Assembly (NCBI GenBank): GCA_002393195.1
Contig: DGIK01000181.1
Span: forward strand, 1-24,093
Length of the DNA stretch: 24,093 nucleotides
Source of the DNA: Bacteroidales bacterium UBA3824
GTDB lineage: Bacteria; Bacteroidota; Bacteroidia; Bacteroidales; UBA3824
Direction of reading: 5' to 3'
The notes beneath the pieces are model-generated. The model searched no databases. It was not told the origin of the DNA and saw only the letters and a list, made by a program, of their open reading frames with translations. Every line of letters begins with the position of its first letter. Within the stretch, counting starts at the first letter, position 1. Positions 14,908-23,157 of this stretch are shown here, in pieces. Both the position numbers and the translations under genes were made by a program.

Positions 14908-15891
14908 ATGGATTTGTTTACAAAAGTTGACGTACCAAAGTCTTCTATTTCAATTGATTATAGTTCAAGGTTGATGTTTTTCGGCTCGTGTTTCGCCGAA
15001 AATATTGGAAGATTTTTTGTTGATGCCAAGTTCAATTGTCTTGTCAATCCCACGGGAATTATTTATAATCCGTTGTCAATATGCAAGATGGTCAAAAATA
15101 TTGTCAATCAAAAGATTTACGACGAACGCGATTTTTTCTTTGACGGCAATAATTATTGTTCTTACGACTTTCACGGGGCGTATTCGCGCGGCACTGTGCA
15201 GGAGGCGGTAGCTCTCGTTAATAGTTGTATGACGGATGCGCTCGTTTTTCTCAAAGATGCTGATATTGTGTTCATTACGCTTGGTACGGCATACGTATAT
15301 TTCCTCGCCGACAATCCCGCGCAGCCAGTTTGCAACTGCCACAAACAAAAGCCTGAAACTTTCATTCGCCGTCTTGTGAGCATCGACGAGGTTGTGTCTG
15401 CATTGTCTGACATTGTTTATAATCTTTCCACTATCAACCCTAACCTAAAAATCATTTTCACTGTGTCGCCAATCCGCCATTTGAGGGACGGAGCGCACTG
15501 CAACCGTCTGAGCAAAAGCACGTTGCATCTTGGAATCGAGCAAGTGTTGCAAAAATTTAATTGCTGCGAATACTTCCCGAGTTATGAGATTATGGAAGAC
15601 GAGTTGAGAGATTATCGTTTTTATGCCGAAGATATGACGCATCCCTCGCTGCTTGCCGAAAAGATAATTTGGCAGCGTCTCCGCGACACATATATTAATA
15701 AGGTGTGTCAATCGCAAATCTCCCGCGTCGAAAAGTTTATGCAAGCAGTCCACCATCGCTTTATAGACCCTTCTTCGCCCGCCACACGCGACTTTTGCAA
15801 AAAAAATCTTGCCCTTGCCGATGCGTTAGAATCAGAGATTCAAGGTCTTGACCTAAGTGATGAAAAAAAATATTTTAAAAATTACCTTTAA
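14908..15891 (+). CDS. GSCFA-domain protein (SGNH-hydrolase-like)
   Basis: A 327-residue protein named for the motif G26-S27-C28-F29-A30 in MFFGSCFAENIG, where the serine takes the place of the SGNH/GDSL nucleophile. Further family blocks are TLGTAYVYF, SPIRHLRDGA and a late DMTHPS (the Asp-x-x-His part of a catalytic triad). No signal peptide is seen, so it is likely cytoplasmic. Members are common in Bacteroidota and resemble PC-esterase/SGNH hydrolases; the true substrate is unknown. It lies 5 bases after the lipoprotein gene and before the promoter of the large surface protein. The family is firm; function is inferred. Confidence 0.9.
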   Translation: MDLFTKVDVPKSSISIDYSSRLMFFGSCFAENIGRFFVDAKFNCLVNPTGIIYNPLSICKMVKNIVNQKIYDERDFFFDGNNYCSYDFHGAYSRGTVQEAVALVNSCMTDALVFLKDADIVFITLGTAYVYFLADNPAQPVCNCHKQKPETFIRRLVSIDEVVSALSDIVYNLSTINPNLKIIFTVSPIRHLRDGAHCNRLSKSTLHLGIEQVLQKFNCCEYFPSYEIMEDELRDYRFYAEDMTHPSLLAEKIIWQRLRDTYINKVCQSQISRVEKFMQAVHHRFIDPSSPATRDFCKKNLALADALESEIQGLDLSDEKKYFKNYL

Positions 15892-15921
15892 AATTTGTAA
15901 AATTGAAAAATGTTCTCTAAT

Positions 15922-15952
15922 TTTGGTTGATTTTACAAAAGTGTTACTTTAA
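15922..15952 (+). promoter_or_regulatory. Putative promoter for the T9SS protein-OmpA pair
   Basis: TTTG (15922-15925), a 19-base spacer, then TACTTTAA (15945-15952), which matches TAnnTTTG except at the last two bases. It makes the TTG at 15927 an impossible start and supports ATG 15963. Confidence 0.45.
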
Positions 15953-15962
15953 GCTATATGCT

Positions 15963-18900
15963 ATGAAAATAAGGACATTTATACTTTCGGTCATCTTGAT
16001 TCTTGCTTGCATTGGAGTGTGCAAGGCGCAGGACAGGATTACTATGACTATTTATTTAAGTGGAACTAATTCACGAGTTATTGGTAACGACTTGTCCACT
16101 GTATTCGGCGACGATTTAGAAGCAACATACAATATCAAAGTTTATAATGAAGATCTTGATTTTTTGTTGTTGCCGACGAGTGCTTTGGATTTTTATTTGA
16201 CAGATCAAGGTGGCAATACACAAGGTCCTATTAAGATTATGGACATTATGAAGGTGCCTGCCGGCGTGTATAAAGTTCTGATTAAATGCCAGGGTTCAAT
16301 TGTTAACAACAATTATACTCTTACTGTCAAGAAACGTCCGATTACGTTTTATAGTCAACATTCAGCTGTTTTCCATTGTATGTATAATGGTGGTCGTACT
16401 TTCAAACTTGCTGATTATGACGACGGTACAGGAATTGATGCGGGGAAACAGCTGTGGTACACGGCGTATGGAATTAGCAATCTTGCATCTTTCGACGAAT
16501 CAACCCAAATAGACTTTGATAATACTGTTTTTGAGTTTTCGAGCCCTGAGGCGTCTGAGACAATGAAGGGTGGCTCAATCCATTGGGCTTTGAAGGCTGA
16601 CCCAAACAAGACTGAGGACTGGTCTGCAAATTATGAGTGTCAAAATCCTAACACAAATGAGGCTTGTGAATGTGAAAATGCTTTTGATGGTTATATACAT
16701 AATAAGTGTCCATACAGCATTTCATGGATTAGCAATGGCGCGACCGTGAGTGAGAATTTTTCGTCAAAATACGGCATGAAGGTCGGCGCTGATGATTACG
16801 CTACACAATCATATTATGACCTTGTGCCATTGATGTATGATAATGGAACTTTGATTGATGAAAGCTTGAATATTGAAATCTCTCAGGATGGTTTCATTTT
16901 CAAACCATACCTTGAAGGTTCTGTTATTTCGGTTGGCGATTATGTATTCAGAGCAAGTTCTGGCAATACGCCTGCTTGCAAGAGTCAGATTGCGGTTGAG
17001 GTTTCGCCGTTGCCAGTAGAGCCTGTGCTTGGATTTATGGAGAAGGAGAAGTTTTATGACAATAATACCGATTTGACCTCATACCGCCGCGAGGCTACTC
17101 CAAACAAACCTTTTTTGGGCAATGATGGGGATTATCTTCAGATAAGAGTTGATGCCCAATATGATTCTCCTGAATCTGGCGACAGACAAATTAATATTAC
17201 TTTTGAGCTTGAAGGTCAAGATGATATCAAGAAAAATTATGAGTTGACAACAACAGGTTGGATTGTTGCAGGCAAAATCAAACCCATCCAACCTACCATC
17301 CAGTGGACGTATGACAATCATGTATGCGAAAACCAAAGTCAGCAGACTATCAACTACGGCGAATCGATTAATTCTGTGGTTGCAGAATTGCAGCTTGGTG
17401 AGTATGATGCTGCGTTTCGTGCTCAATATCCACCTACTGCTGTGTACGAAGTTTACCACAATGGAATTAAGCTCGCAGAGGATGCAACGCTTGAAGCTGG
17501 CGAAACATATAAATTGAAAGCTACTTTTATAAGTGAAACTCCCAATAATTTGTTGTCGGTGGAGTCGTCAATTGACGTTACATTAAGCAAGAAAACAATT
17601 CAGTTGGGTTGGCTCGGCACTAATAGAGACAAGTTGGAATATCCCAATGCCAAAATTGCGGATCCTAATACAGGTTTTGGATATGTAGCTGTCAATGCAA
17701 TTGCTAAGTCAAACATTCAATACGAGTATTACCTTTCGTCAGATTTAAATATTTCGGAAGCTGAATTGTTGACCGATGCTAATAAGAAGGAAGTTGGTTT
17801 TGCACCAACTGTTGGCAAGTATATGTTTGGATGTATCGCTAAGGATGCCAATGGTTATATGCTTGATGGCAAAATCTCTGAGCAGATTGAAATCAAGAAA
17901 TCGAGTGTAAAGCAGAAAATTGATTTGCCCGAAATTAAAACCAAGAAAAAATATGATGGCAATTGGTTTGCAGAAGTGGTTACCCCCGCAAGTTTCCATG
18001 GCGAGCCGCTTAAAACCGTTGCATATTTTGTAGATGGTTCAATATATGATGATGTTGTAACTCAACTTTCTGAATCTGATTTGCGAAAAGATTACGGATG
18101 GAGTCATTCCGTTTATTATACTATTGAAGTTCCTCAGGACATTATAGACAATACCAATTTGTATGTACGTTCATACTATGAGGACGACGAGATTAAATAT
18201 GTTGATTATCATAGTACTGATTTCTATTATTATGATGGTGGTATTATTGATTGCAATGAGGTGGAGCTTACTCCTATGATTCCTGAAAATGCAATCTATG
18301 GAGATTGCGTACTTGCCGGAGATGATGAAGATGATGTCAGGATTTTTACAACTATAGATGGTACTGCGATTTCGATTGAAGGTGAATGGTCTTTCTGGGG
18401 TGATTTCGAGGCAGGAGACATTCTTGATGCCGCTACTCATCGCTTTGATGTTTTCTTCAATTCTAATGATGACAATTATTGTGATGACGCATATACTGAA
18501 GTCAGTCTTACCGTTCAGCCGCGCACTCTGACATTCGCAGGAGATTTGGTTATAGCCGATAAGACGTATGACGGCACAGATATAATCAATTCTAATGGAG
18601 TTGTTACTACATTCGCAAATGGTATTGTTGATGCTAACAAATTGAGCGAGTATTTCCCTGAAAATCAGCAGATTAAGAGAGTACCAAGCGTTGAGGGCAT
18701 TATAAGCCAGGATTTGGGCAAGATTTCGGTCGTGTGGGACTATTCCAACACAAAATATTCGGGTTCGGAAGTGAAATATACAGACGACACCGAATTGGAA
18801 GTGGCTGCATACGAGAACATTCCGGTTGGTGTTTCGTTGGAAGGTTTAAGAGCTTCCAATTACAAGTTGCCGCAAGATGTGGTTTACGGAAGTTCCAAGA

Positions 18901-20429
18901 TTATGCCGGAGAATCCTATTGAGATTGTCTTCAAGTACGACAGTCCCGAACCTCCTATCGCCGCTCTCACTTATCGCTTGATGTATGGCAAGTCGGTGAT
19001 GGGTGTTGACTTCAAATTGAAAGACGAATGTTTGCAGGAAGGTTGGTATGCGCGTTATGTGCTCAATTCCGAAGACTGCACTTTCAAGATGATGTCGCCA
19101 AAGAAGAATGCTGACGACTACTATACTTTTGAAGTACAGATTATCAAGGGCGACCGTGAGCAAGATGCCGCCAACAATACTTATAAAGTGTTGGGGCGTC
19201 AGTCGGTGAGGATATATGTGGATAAGTACAAGTTGCAAGTATCAACCCCCAACATTGTAACACAAAAAGAATACGACGGCAATACTTCCGTGGCTTGGGT
19301 TGGCGGCAACAATTGTGTGATTACCAATGCAGTGGCTGGCGACGATGTTGCGCTTGATGGTGAGCCGGTCATCGAGTATGACACGCCCGAAGTTGGCACT
19401 GGCAAGACCATCACAGCTTCTTACACGCTGAAAGGCAACGACTTATATAAGTATCTTTTGCCTGACAATTACACGACTACGGGTTCTATTACAAAGGAGG
19501 AAGTCAATCCTTCCGATCCGCCGAACCCGCCTGACCCGCCAAATCCACCGGACCCGCCAGTGCCGGGCAATATTGTCATTGCTGATGTAACGCCCGTGAG
19601 CGGTGGAGGTAATACTTTGTCTCCGAATGAAGATGGATATTGTGCTGGTGAGCAGATAATTATGAACATCAAGATTTCGGATGGCACTCCCGCGTATTGC
19701 AAGATAGTATTTGACGACAATTCCAAAAATGCTGGATTCAAGGATGTTGATTATGCGGAAGTCAACGAATTGGGCAATGGCGTTTTCCAATATTCCTTTG
19801 AATGTCCGGGTGCAACGTATGGCAAGTACGGTGGACAATTGTATCTGTATGATGCCGACGGCAAGACAAGCGATGGTTATCAATTTGAAGTTCAGGTCAA
19901 TTACAGCTCTAAGTACTTGAAAGCCAAGTTCAATGATGTTGTGCTTGTTGACAATCACGAAAAACCGCGACTATTCAGCGAGAACAATCCTGACATCACG
20001 TATCAATGGTACATACGTGAGGATGGCGTTGACAAGAATATCCCTGGCGAGACCAAGCAGTTTTATAACGTCCCGACAATGGACGCTTGGTATGGTGCGT
20101 ATGCCAAGACTTCCGGCGACGATTTGATAAAGATTTGTCCGAAATATTTTGGCAAGTCAGTGTCTAAGGCGTATGTTGTGGAGCCGTCGGTGTCGGTATA
20201 TCCCAATCCAGCTGTTAGTATGGAGCCAGTTACCATCAAGATAAACGATTTTGATTCAGATAGTTACAAGAATGTAGTTATTTATCTTTACAATTCAACA
20301 GGTTCGTTGGTGAAGACGATTGAAAATGTTGAGGAACTCAATGTCGTAACCCTTCCTTTTGGCAACTACTCTGGTATCGTAGTTTTTGACGGAAATAAGA
20401 TTTCGTTTAAATTCATTGTTAGAAAGTGA
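15963..20429 (+). CDS. Large T9SS-secreted surface protein with YDG/MBG-like modules
   Basis: A 1488-residue protein with a signal peptide (MKIRTFILSVILILACIGVC, cleaved near KAQ) and a C-terminal type A T9SS sorting domain (about 1405-1488: SVSVYPNPA, then VVIYLYNSTGSLVKTI and a YSGIVVFDG..FKFIVRK end). It should cross the outer membrane through the type IX system and be attached or released there. The body is all-beta. YDG/MBG-type repeats start near residues 658 (KKKYDGNW), 867 (KTYDGTD) and 1103 (KEYDGNTS), and several Ig-like stretches with repeated PRTLTF/KRPITF-type openings occur. A Pro-rich linker of PPDPPN units spans about 1182-1202. It probably serves as an adhesin or matrix protein; no enzyme motif is seen. 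Its stop overlaps the OmpA start, implying a functional pair. Confidence 0.87.
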   Translation: MKIRTFILSVILILACIGVCKAQDRITMTIYLSGTNSRVIGNDLSTVFGDDLEATYNIKVYNEDLDFLLLPTSALDFYLTDQGGNTQGPIKIMDIMKVPAGVYKVLIKCQGSIVNNNYTLTVKKRPITFYSQHSAVFHCMYNGGRTFKLADYDDGTGIDAGKQLWYTAYGISNLASFDESTQIDFDNTVFEFSSPEASETMKGGSIHWALKADPNKTEDWSANYECQNPNTNEACECENAFDGYIHNKCPYSISWISNGATVSENFSSKYGMKVGADDYATQSYYDLVPLMYDNGTLIDESLNIEISQDGFIFKPYLEGSVISVGDYVFRASSGNTPACKSQIAVEVSPLPVEPVLGFMEKEKFYDNNTDLTSYRREATPNKPFLGNDGDYLQIRVDAQYDSPESGDRQINITFELEGQDDIKKNYELTTTGWIVAGKIKPIQPTIQWTYDNHVCENQSQQTINYGESINSVVAELQLGEYDAAFRAQYPPTAVYEVYHNGIKLAEDATLEAGETYKLKATFISETPNNLLSVESSIDVTLSKKTIQLGWLGTNRDKLEYPNAKIADPNTGFGYVAVNAIAKSNIQYEYYLSSDLNISEAELLTDANKKEVGFAPTVGKYMFGCIAKDANGYMLDGKISEQIEIKKSSVKQKIDLPEIKTKKKYDGNWFAEVVTPASFHGEPLKTVAYFVDGSIYDDVVTQLSESDLRKDYGWSHSVYYTIEVPQDIIDNTNLYVRSYYEDDEIKYVDYHSTDFYYYDGGIIDCNEVELTPMIPENAIYGDCVLAGDDEDDVRIFTTIDGTAISIEGEWSFWGDFEAGDILDAATHRFDVFFNSNDDNYCDDAYTEVSLTVQPRTLTFAGDLVIADKTYDGTDIINSNGVVTTFANGIVDANKLSEYFPENQQIKRVPSVEGIISQDLGKISVVWDYSNTKYSGSEVKYTDDTELEVAAYENIPVGVSLEGLRASNYKLPQDVVYGSSKIMPENPIEIVFKYDSPEPPIAALTYRLMYGKSVMGVDFKLKDECLQEGWYARYVLNSEDCTFKMMSPKKNADDYYTFEVQIIKGDREQDAANNTYKVLGRQSVRIYVDKYKLQVSTPNIVTQKEYDGNTSVAWVGGNNCVITNAVAGDDVALDGEPVIEYDTPEVGTGKTITASYTLKGNDLYKYLLPDNYTTTGSITKEEVNPSDPPNPPDPPNPPDPPVPGNIVIADVTPVSGGGNTLSPNEDGYCAGEQIIMNIKISDGTPAYCKIVFDDNSKNAGFKDVDYAEVNELGNGVFQYSFECPGATYGKYGGQLYLYDADGKTSDGYQFEVQVNYSSKYLKAKFNDVVLVDNHEKPRLFSENNPDITYQWYIREDGVDKNIPGETKQFYNVPTMDAWYGAYAKTSGDDLIKICPKYFGKSVSKAYVVEPSVSVYPNPAVSMEPVTIKINDFDSDSYKNVVIYLYNSTGSLVKTIENVEELNVVTLPFGNYSGIVVFDGNKISFKFIVRK

Positions 20430-21901
20430 TGCGTATGAAACGTTTATTGCTATCTGTTTTGATGGTCGTATTGGTAGTGTATGCCGTTGACGCTCAAAAC
20501 AATACTGAAAAAGAAGAAGTAAATTCTTGCTATCCTGGTCATTATCTTGTTTTTGACGTGGGTGGCGGTCTGCATACGTTGGCGTACAACGTGGACGGCT
20601 ACGGCTCCAAAAAACCTGGTGCAGGTCTTATGGTGCGTGGCGGCTATCGTTATTTTTTCACCGACAATTGGGGCGTTGGTACTGAATTGAATTTCAAGTC
20701 GTTCCAGACAACATTCAAGGCTGATTACACCCAAAAAATCTCTGACGCTATCGACGAGGACAATTACACGTATCAGCATCGCACGTATTACAATGGACTC
20801 AAAGAAAAGCAGTCGCAGATGGTGATAAGCCTTCCTATCGCTGTGTATTTCCAGCAGAGACTCAATCAAAAATGGAAACTTGGCGGCGGTCTTGGTGCTG
20901 TGGCTCAGTTTGAAATCGTCAATAAATTCAAGACCAATGGCGGCGAGCTCGAAACTCGCGGTTATTATGACATTTTCAATGTGGAATTGTATGGAATGGA
21001 TCAGCACAATTTCTTCACAAAGTCTGATTTTGACGACAAAAACAAGAAGCGTTCAAGCGTTGGAATCTTGTTGGAAGGCAATGCGCTCTATTACATTACC
21101 AAACGTCTTTCGATTGATTTGGGCATCTATTTCACCGTTGGAATGGGCTACAAGAGCGTTGGCGAGGATGTTAATCAGTTTGACCCCGATTGTATGAAGG
21201 GCGACGCCTACAATTGGAAGTACAACGGTGCGTTGGATTCCAAAGTTGTTGACATTCCTACGCCGATAGCTGTGGGCGGTATGGCTGGCATTAGGTATCA
21301 GTTTGGCAAAATCAAGAAGAAACCCGCTCCTGAAAAGCCGATTGACAAGCCTGTCGATAAGCCTGATACTCTTATCATTGTGGATGTTCCTGTCAATGAC
21401 ACTGTGCCGGAAGTCGTGGTTACAACTATTCCTGACGAGCCTGTGGTTGAGGATACGCCCAAAGATACAATTCACGTTGTTGTAGATGTTCCAAAGGATT
21501 CGATTCCTTCCGTAGTAGTTACTGAGCCTCAGAAGGAAGACGTTGACATTGTACTCAAAAAATACACTCGTGTGAATGTCAATTTCGGCTTCAATGACGC
21601 TTACATCAAGTCGCGTCCCGACCTTGCGCGTATGCTCGACGAGATTGCCGAAGTGATGAACAACTATCCGAATACAAAACTCAAGGTTACTGGTCATACG
21701 TGTAATATCGGTTCGTTGGAGCAGAATATGAAACTTGGTCAGCGTCGTGCCGAGGCATTCAAGGCTGAACTTGTAAAGCGTGGAATCGATGGCAGCCGTA
21801 TCAACTGCGACAGCAAGGCTTATTTGGAGCCGTTGTTCCCGAATACAACCGAGGCCAACCGCGAGAAAAACCGCCGTGTAGAGTTTACGATGACGGAATA
21901 G
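20429..21901 (+). CDS. OmpA-family outer-membrane protein
   Basis: A 490-residue protein that anchors the outer membrane to peptidoglycan. A signal peptide ends near VVYAVDAQ. Residues about 35-290 form a beta-barrel-like domain (GGGLHTLAYNV, MVRGGYRYFF, GMAGIRYQFG). A Pro/Val/Asp-rich linker (about 293-370) with PVDKPD and VDVP units leads to the OmpA domain (VNVNFGFNDAYIK to NREKNRRVEFTMTE). The conserved GHTD is here GHTC, so one acidic residue usual at the peptidoglycan site is missing, while NRRVEF is kept. The ATG at 20429 shares a base with the previous TGA; ATG 20435 (MKRLLLSV) is an equally good start. Coupled to the T9SS-sorted protein upstream. Confidence 0.9.
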   Translation: MRMKRLLLSVLMVVLVVYAVDAQNNTEKEEVNSCYPGHYLVFDVGGGLHTLAYNVDGYGSKKPGAGLMVRGGYRYFFTDNWGVGTELNFKSFQTTFKADYTQKISDAIDEDNYTYQHRTYYNGLKEKQSQMVISLPIAVYFQQRLNQKWKLGGGLGAVAQFEIVNKFKTNGGELETRGYYDIFNVELYGMDQHNFFTKSDFDDKNKKRSSVGILLEGNALYYITKRLSIDLGIYFTVGMGYKSVGEDVNQFDPDCMKGDAYNWKYNGALDSKVVDIPTPIAVGGMAGIRYQFGKIKKKPAPEKPIDKPVDKPDTLIIVDVPVNDTVPEVVVTTIPDEPVVEDTPKDTIHVVVDVPKDSIPSVVVTEPQKEDVDIVLKKYTRVNVNFGFNDAYIKSRPDLARMLDEIAEVMNNYPNTKLKVTGHTCNIGSLEQNMKLGQRRAEAFKAELVKRGIDGSRINCDSKAYLEPLFPNTTEANREKNRRVEFTMTE

Positions 21902-21976
21902 GGCAGTGGATGTCCTGCTGCAAGAGGCTGAAAATTTGACAATTGAAAAATATTTTGAAAAAAGTTTCATAAATAT

Positions 21977-22007
21977 TTTGTGGATTTGCAAAAGGTTGTT
22001 ACCTTTG
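21977..22007 (+). promoter_or_regulatory. Promoter for tRNA-Leu
   Basis: TTTG (21977-21980), exactly 19 bases, then TACCTTTG (22000-22007), a perfect match to the Bacteroidota consensus. The tRNA starts 35 bases later. The remaining 21902-21976 stretch after ompA shows nothing else clear. Confidence 0.75.
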
Positions 22008-22041
22008 CAACGTCAAAATAAGACAAGACATATACAACGAT

Positions 22042-22127
22042 GCGCTGGTGGCGGAACTGGTAGACGCGTATGTTTGAGGGGCATATCCGAGTTTTATTGG
22101 GTGCAGGTTCAAGTCCTGTCCGGCGCA
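22042..22127 (+). tRNA. tRNA-Leu (anticodon GAG)
   Basis: An 86-base class II tRNA. The acceptor stem GCGCTGG pairs with CCGGCGC, with discriminator A and no encoded CCA. The D arm is GCGGAACTGGTAGACGC. The anticodon stem TATGT/GCATA holds the loop TTGAGGG with anticodon GAG, decoding CUC/CUU leucine codons. A long variable arm follows, then the T arm GCAGG-TTCAAGT-CCTGT. Confidence 0.95.
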
Positions 22128-22130
22128 CAA

Positions 22131-22168
22131 AAAATCCCTGGAAATCAGAATTGATTTTCAGGGATTTT
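22131..22168. terminator. Bidirectional terminator after tRNA-Leu
   Basis: A 17-bp stem (one G-T pair) around the loop GAAT. Left arm 22131-22147 begins AAAATCCCTG; right arm 22152-22168 ends CAGGGATTTT. T-rich ends occur on both strands, serving the tRNA and the convergent minus-strand gene at 22210. Confidence 0.88.
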
Positions 22169-22209
22169 CTTTTGTGGGTGTGTTGTCGCAAATGCTTAAA
22201 TATCAGATG

Positions 22210-22680
22210 TTAATTGATTTCAAATTCGCCGAAAGTCTGTTTGGTATCGCTATTTGCGGGCTTGAAATCGCCGTCCTTGTACAGGAAACTATATGACGTC
22301 AATATATCCATATCAAAGTCTTCCGGGTCGTAAAGTCCAATTGTCAATGTGCCGTTGTCCTGGATTGCGATGTCGTATTCCGGCGTGTAATACATTTGGG
22401 CTGGGTCGCTGAAAGCATTGTCGTATTGCTTGTAGAGAGTCCAACGCTCGTCGCCGAGGTCCCAATACACCGCCGCGATTGGTTTGCCGCCTTCGGGGGG
22501 ACGTGCAACTACAAAGAGGTCGGCGCGGCCGTCGTTGTTGAGGTCGCCTGTCGCGCTGCCAAGGTACTCCCAATCTTCGGGAATCATATCGTCGGATATG
22601 TCGCCGCTCTGACTAAAACCCTGCGCAAAACCGTTCAATGCAAAGGTGAATGCTGTGAATAAACTTAAAACCGTATTCAT
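22210..22680 (-). CDS. Small secreted FG-GAP/VCBS-like protein
   Basis: A 156-residue exported protein. A signal peptide (MNTVLSLFTAFTFALNGFAQ) ends about residue 20. The block SATGDLNNDGRADLFVVARP (43-62) is a calcium-binding DxNxDG loop of the FG-GAP/VCBS/EF-hand-like type followed by a beta strand. Later strands (AAVYWDLGDERWTLY, YDIAIQDNGTLTIGLYD) fit a single beta-propeller-like unit. Most FG-GAP proteins carry several repeats; this one has one clear copy, so it may be a stand-alone domain. Function unknown. The gene stands alone, convergent with tRNA-Leu and divergent from the small membrane gene. Confidence 0.78.
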   Translation of the reverse strand: MNTVLSLFTAFTFALNGFAQGFSQSGDISDDMIPEDWEYLGSATGDLNNDGRADLFVVARPPEGGKPIAAVYWDLGDERWTLYKQYDNAFSDPAQMYYTPEYDIAIQDNGTLTIGLYDPEDFDMDILTSYSFLYKDGDFKPANSDTKQTFGEFEIN

Positions 22681-22781
22681 AATATGTAATTTTTTTGTTT
22701 TTTATCTTGTTGACTATCTGCAATAATAACGCCGCCAACGTCAAAAAAGTTTCCAATATTGAAAAAAAATTTTCATTTTGA

Positions 22782-22812
22782 TTTGGAAGTTAATTTTTTG
22801 TTTGTATATTTG
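22782..22812 (+). promoter_or_regulatory. Promoter for the 55-residue membrane protein
   Basis: TTTG (22782-22785), exactly 19 bases, then TATATTTG (22805-22812), a perfect consensus. A leader of about 43 bases precedes the ATG at 22862. Confidence 0.75.
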
Positions 22813-22861
22813 GCTCAAAATACAACTAACATTTGTTTAACACATCAAAAACTACATCATT

Positions 22862-23029
22862 ATGAAATTGACAGCACCCACCAACGCAGTCTGGGGCGTA
22901 GCAGTAGGCCTCGGCGTTCTCGGAATCCTTGGCAAGTACGCCATTGCGGCTCTCGCACCTTACGCATTCTGGCTCGTTTTTGCAGGTTTTGCCGTTTTGG
23001 CGATTGCCTGCCTCCTCAAAGGCTTGTAG
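22862..23029 (+). CDS. Small two-helix membrane protein
   Basis: A 55-residue protein starting MKLTAPTNAVWGVAVGLGVL and ending FAVLAIACLLKGL. It has two hydrophobic segments (about 10-32 and 35-52) with short polar ends, so a hairpin in the inner membrane is likely. It has a perfect promoter upstream and a hairpin terminator downstream, so it is expressed as its own transcript. I have an impression that small proteins of this form recur in Bacteroidota, but cannot name a family or function. Confidence 0.75.
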   Translation: MKLTAPTNAVWGVAVGLGVLGILGKYAIAALAPYAFWLVFAGFAVLAIACLLKGL

Positions 23030-23058
23030 GAAAACAATTTAAGTCAGCAATTCATTGA

Positions 23059-23101
23059 CAATTAACGGCGATTGGCGACAGTCGCTGTTAGTTGTTTTTT
23101 T
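23059..23101 (+). terminator. Terminator after the small membrane gene
   Basis: A 13-bp stem CAATTAACGGCGA/TCGCTGTTAGTTG with two G-T pairs and a 10-base loop, followed by seven T. The rest of the gap to 23157 is an A-rich leader with repeated AAATCA units. Confidence 0.82.
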
Positions 23102-23157
23102 GTGTCAAATTCATAAAAAATCAACAAATCAAAAAATCACCAAATCAAAATTCATAA

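Noticed and set aside
15927..15962. TTG start for the large T9SS protein
   Set aside because: It lies within the putative promoter spacer; the signal peptide begins at ATG 15963.
19506..19567. Pro-rich repeat in the large surface protein as a possible CRISPR or mobile repeat
   Set aside because: It is an in-frame PPDPPN linker with degenerate units and no spacers.
21053..21991. A 312-codon antisense frame across the ompA gene
   Set aside because: It is the shadow of a clear OmpA-family gene, with no recognisable domain or start context.
23101..23157. Repeated AAATCA units before the symporter gene as a possible operator array
   Set aside because: They are irregular and A-rich, in keeping with a typical unstructured Bacteroidota leader; no symmetry is seen.
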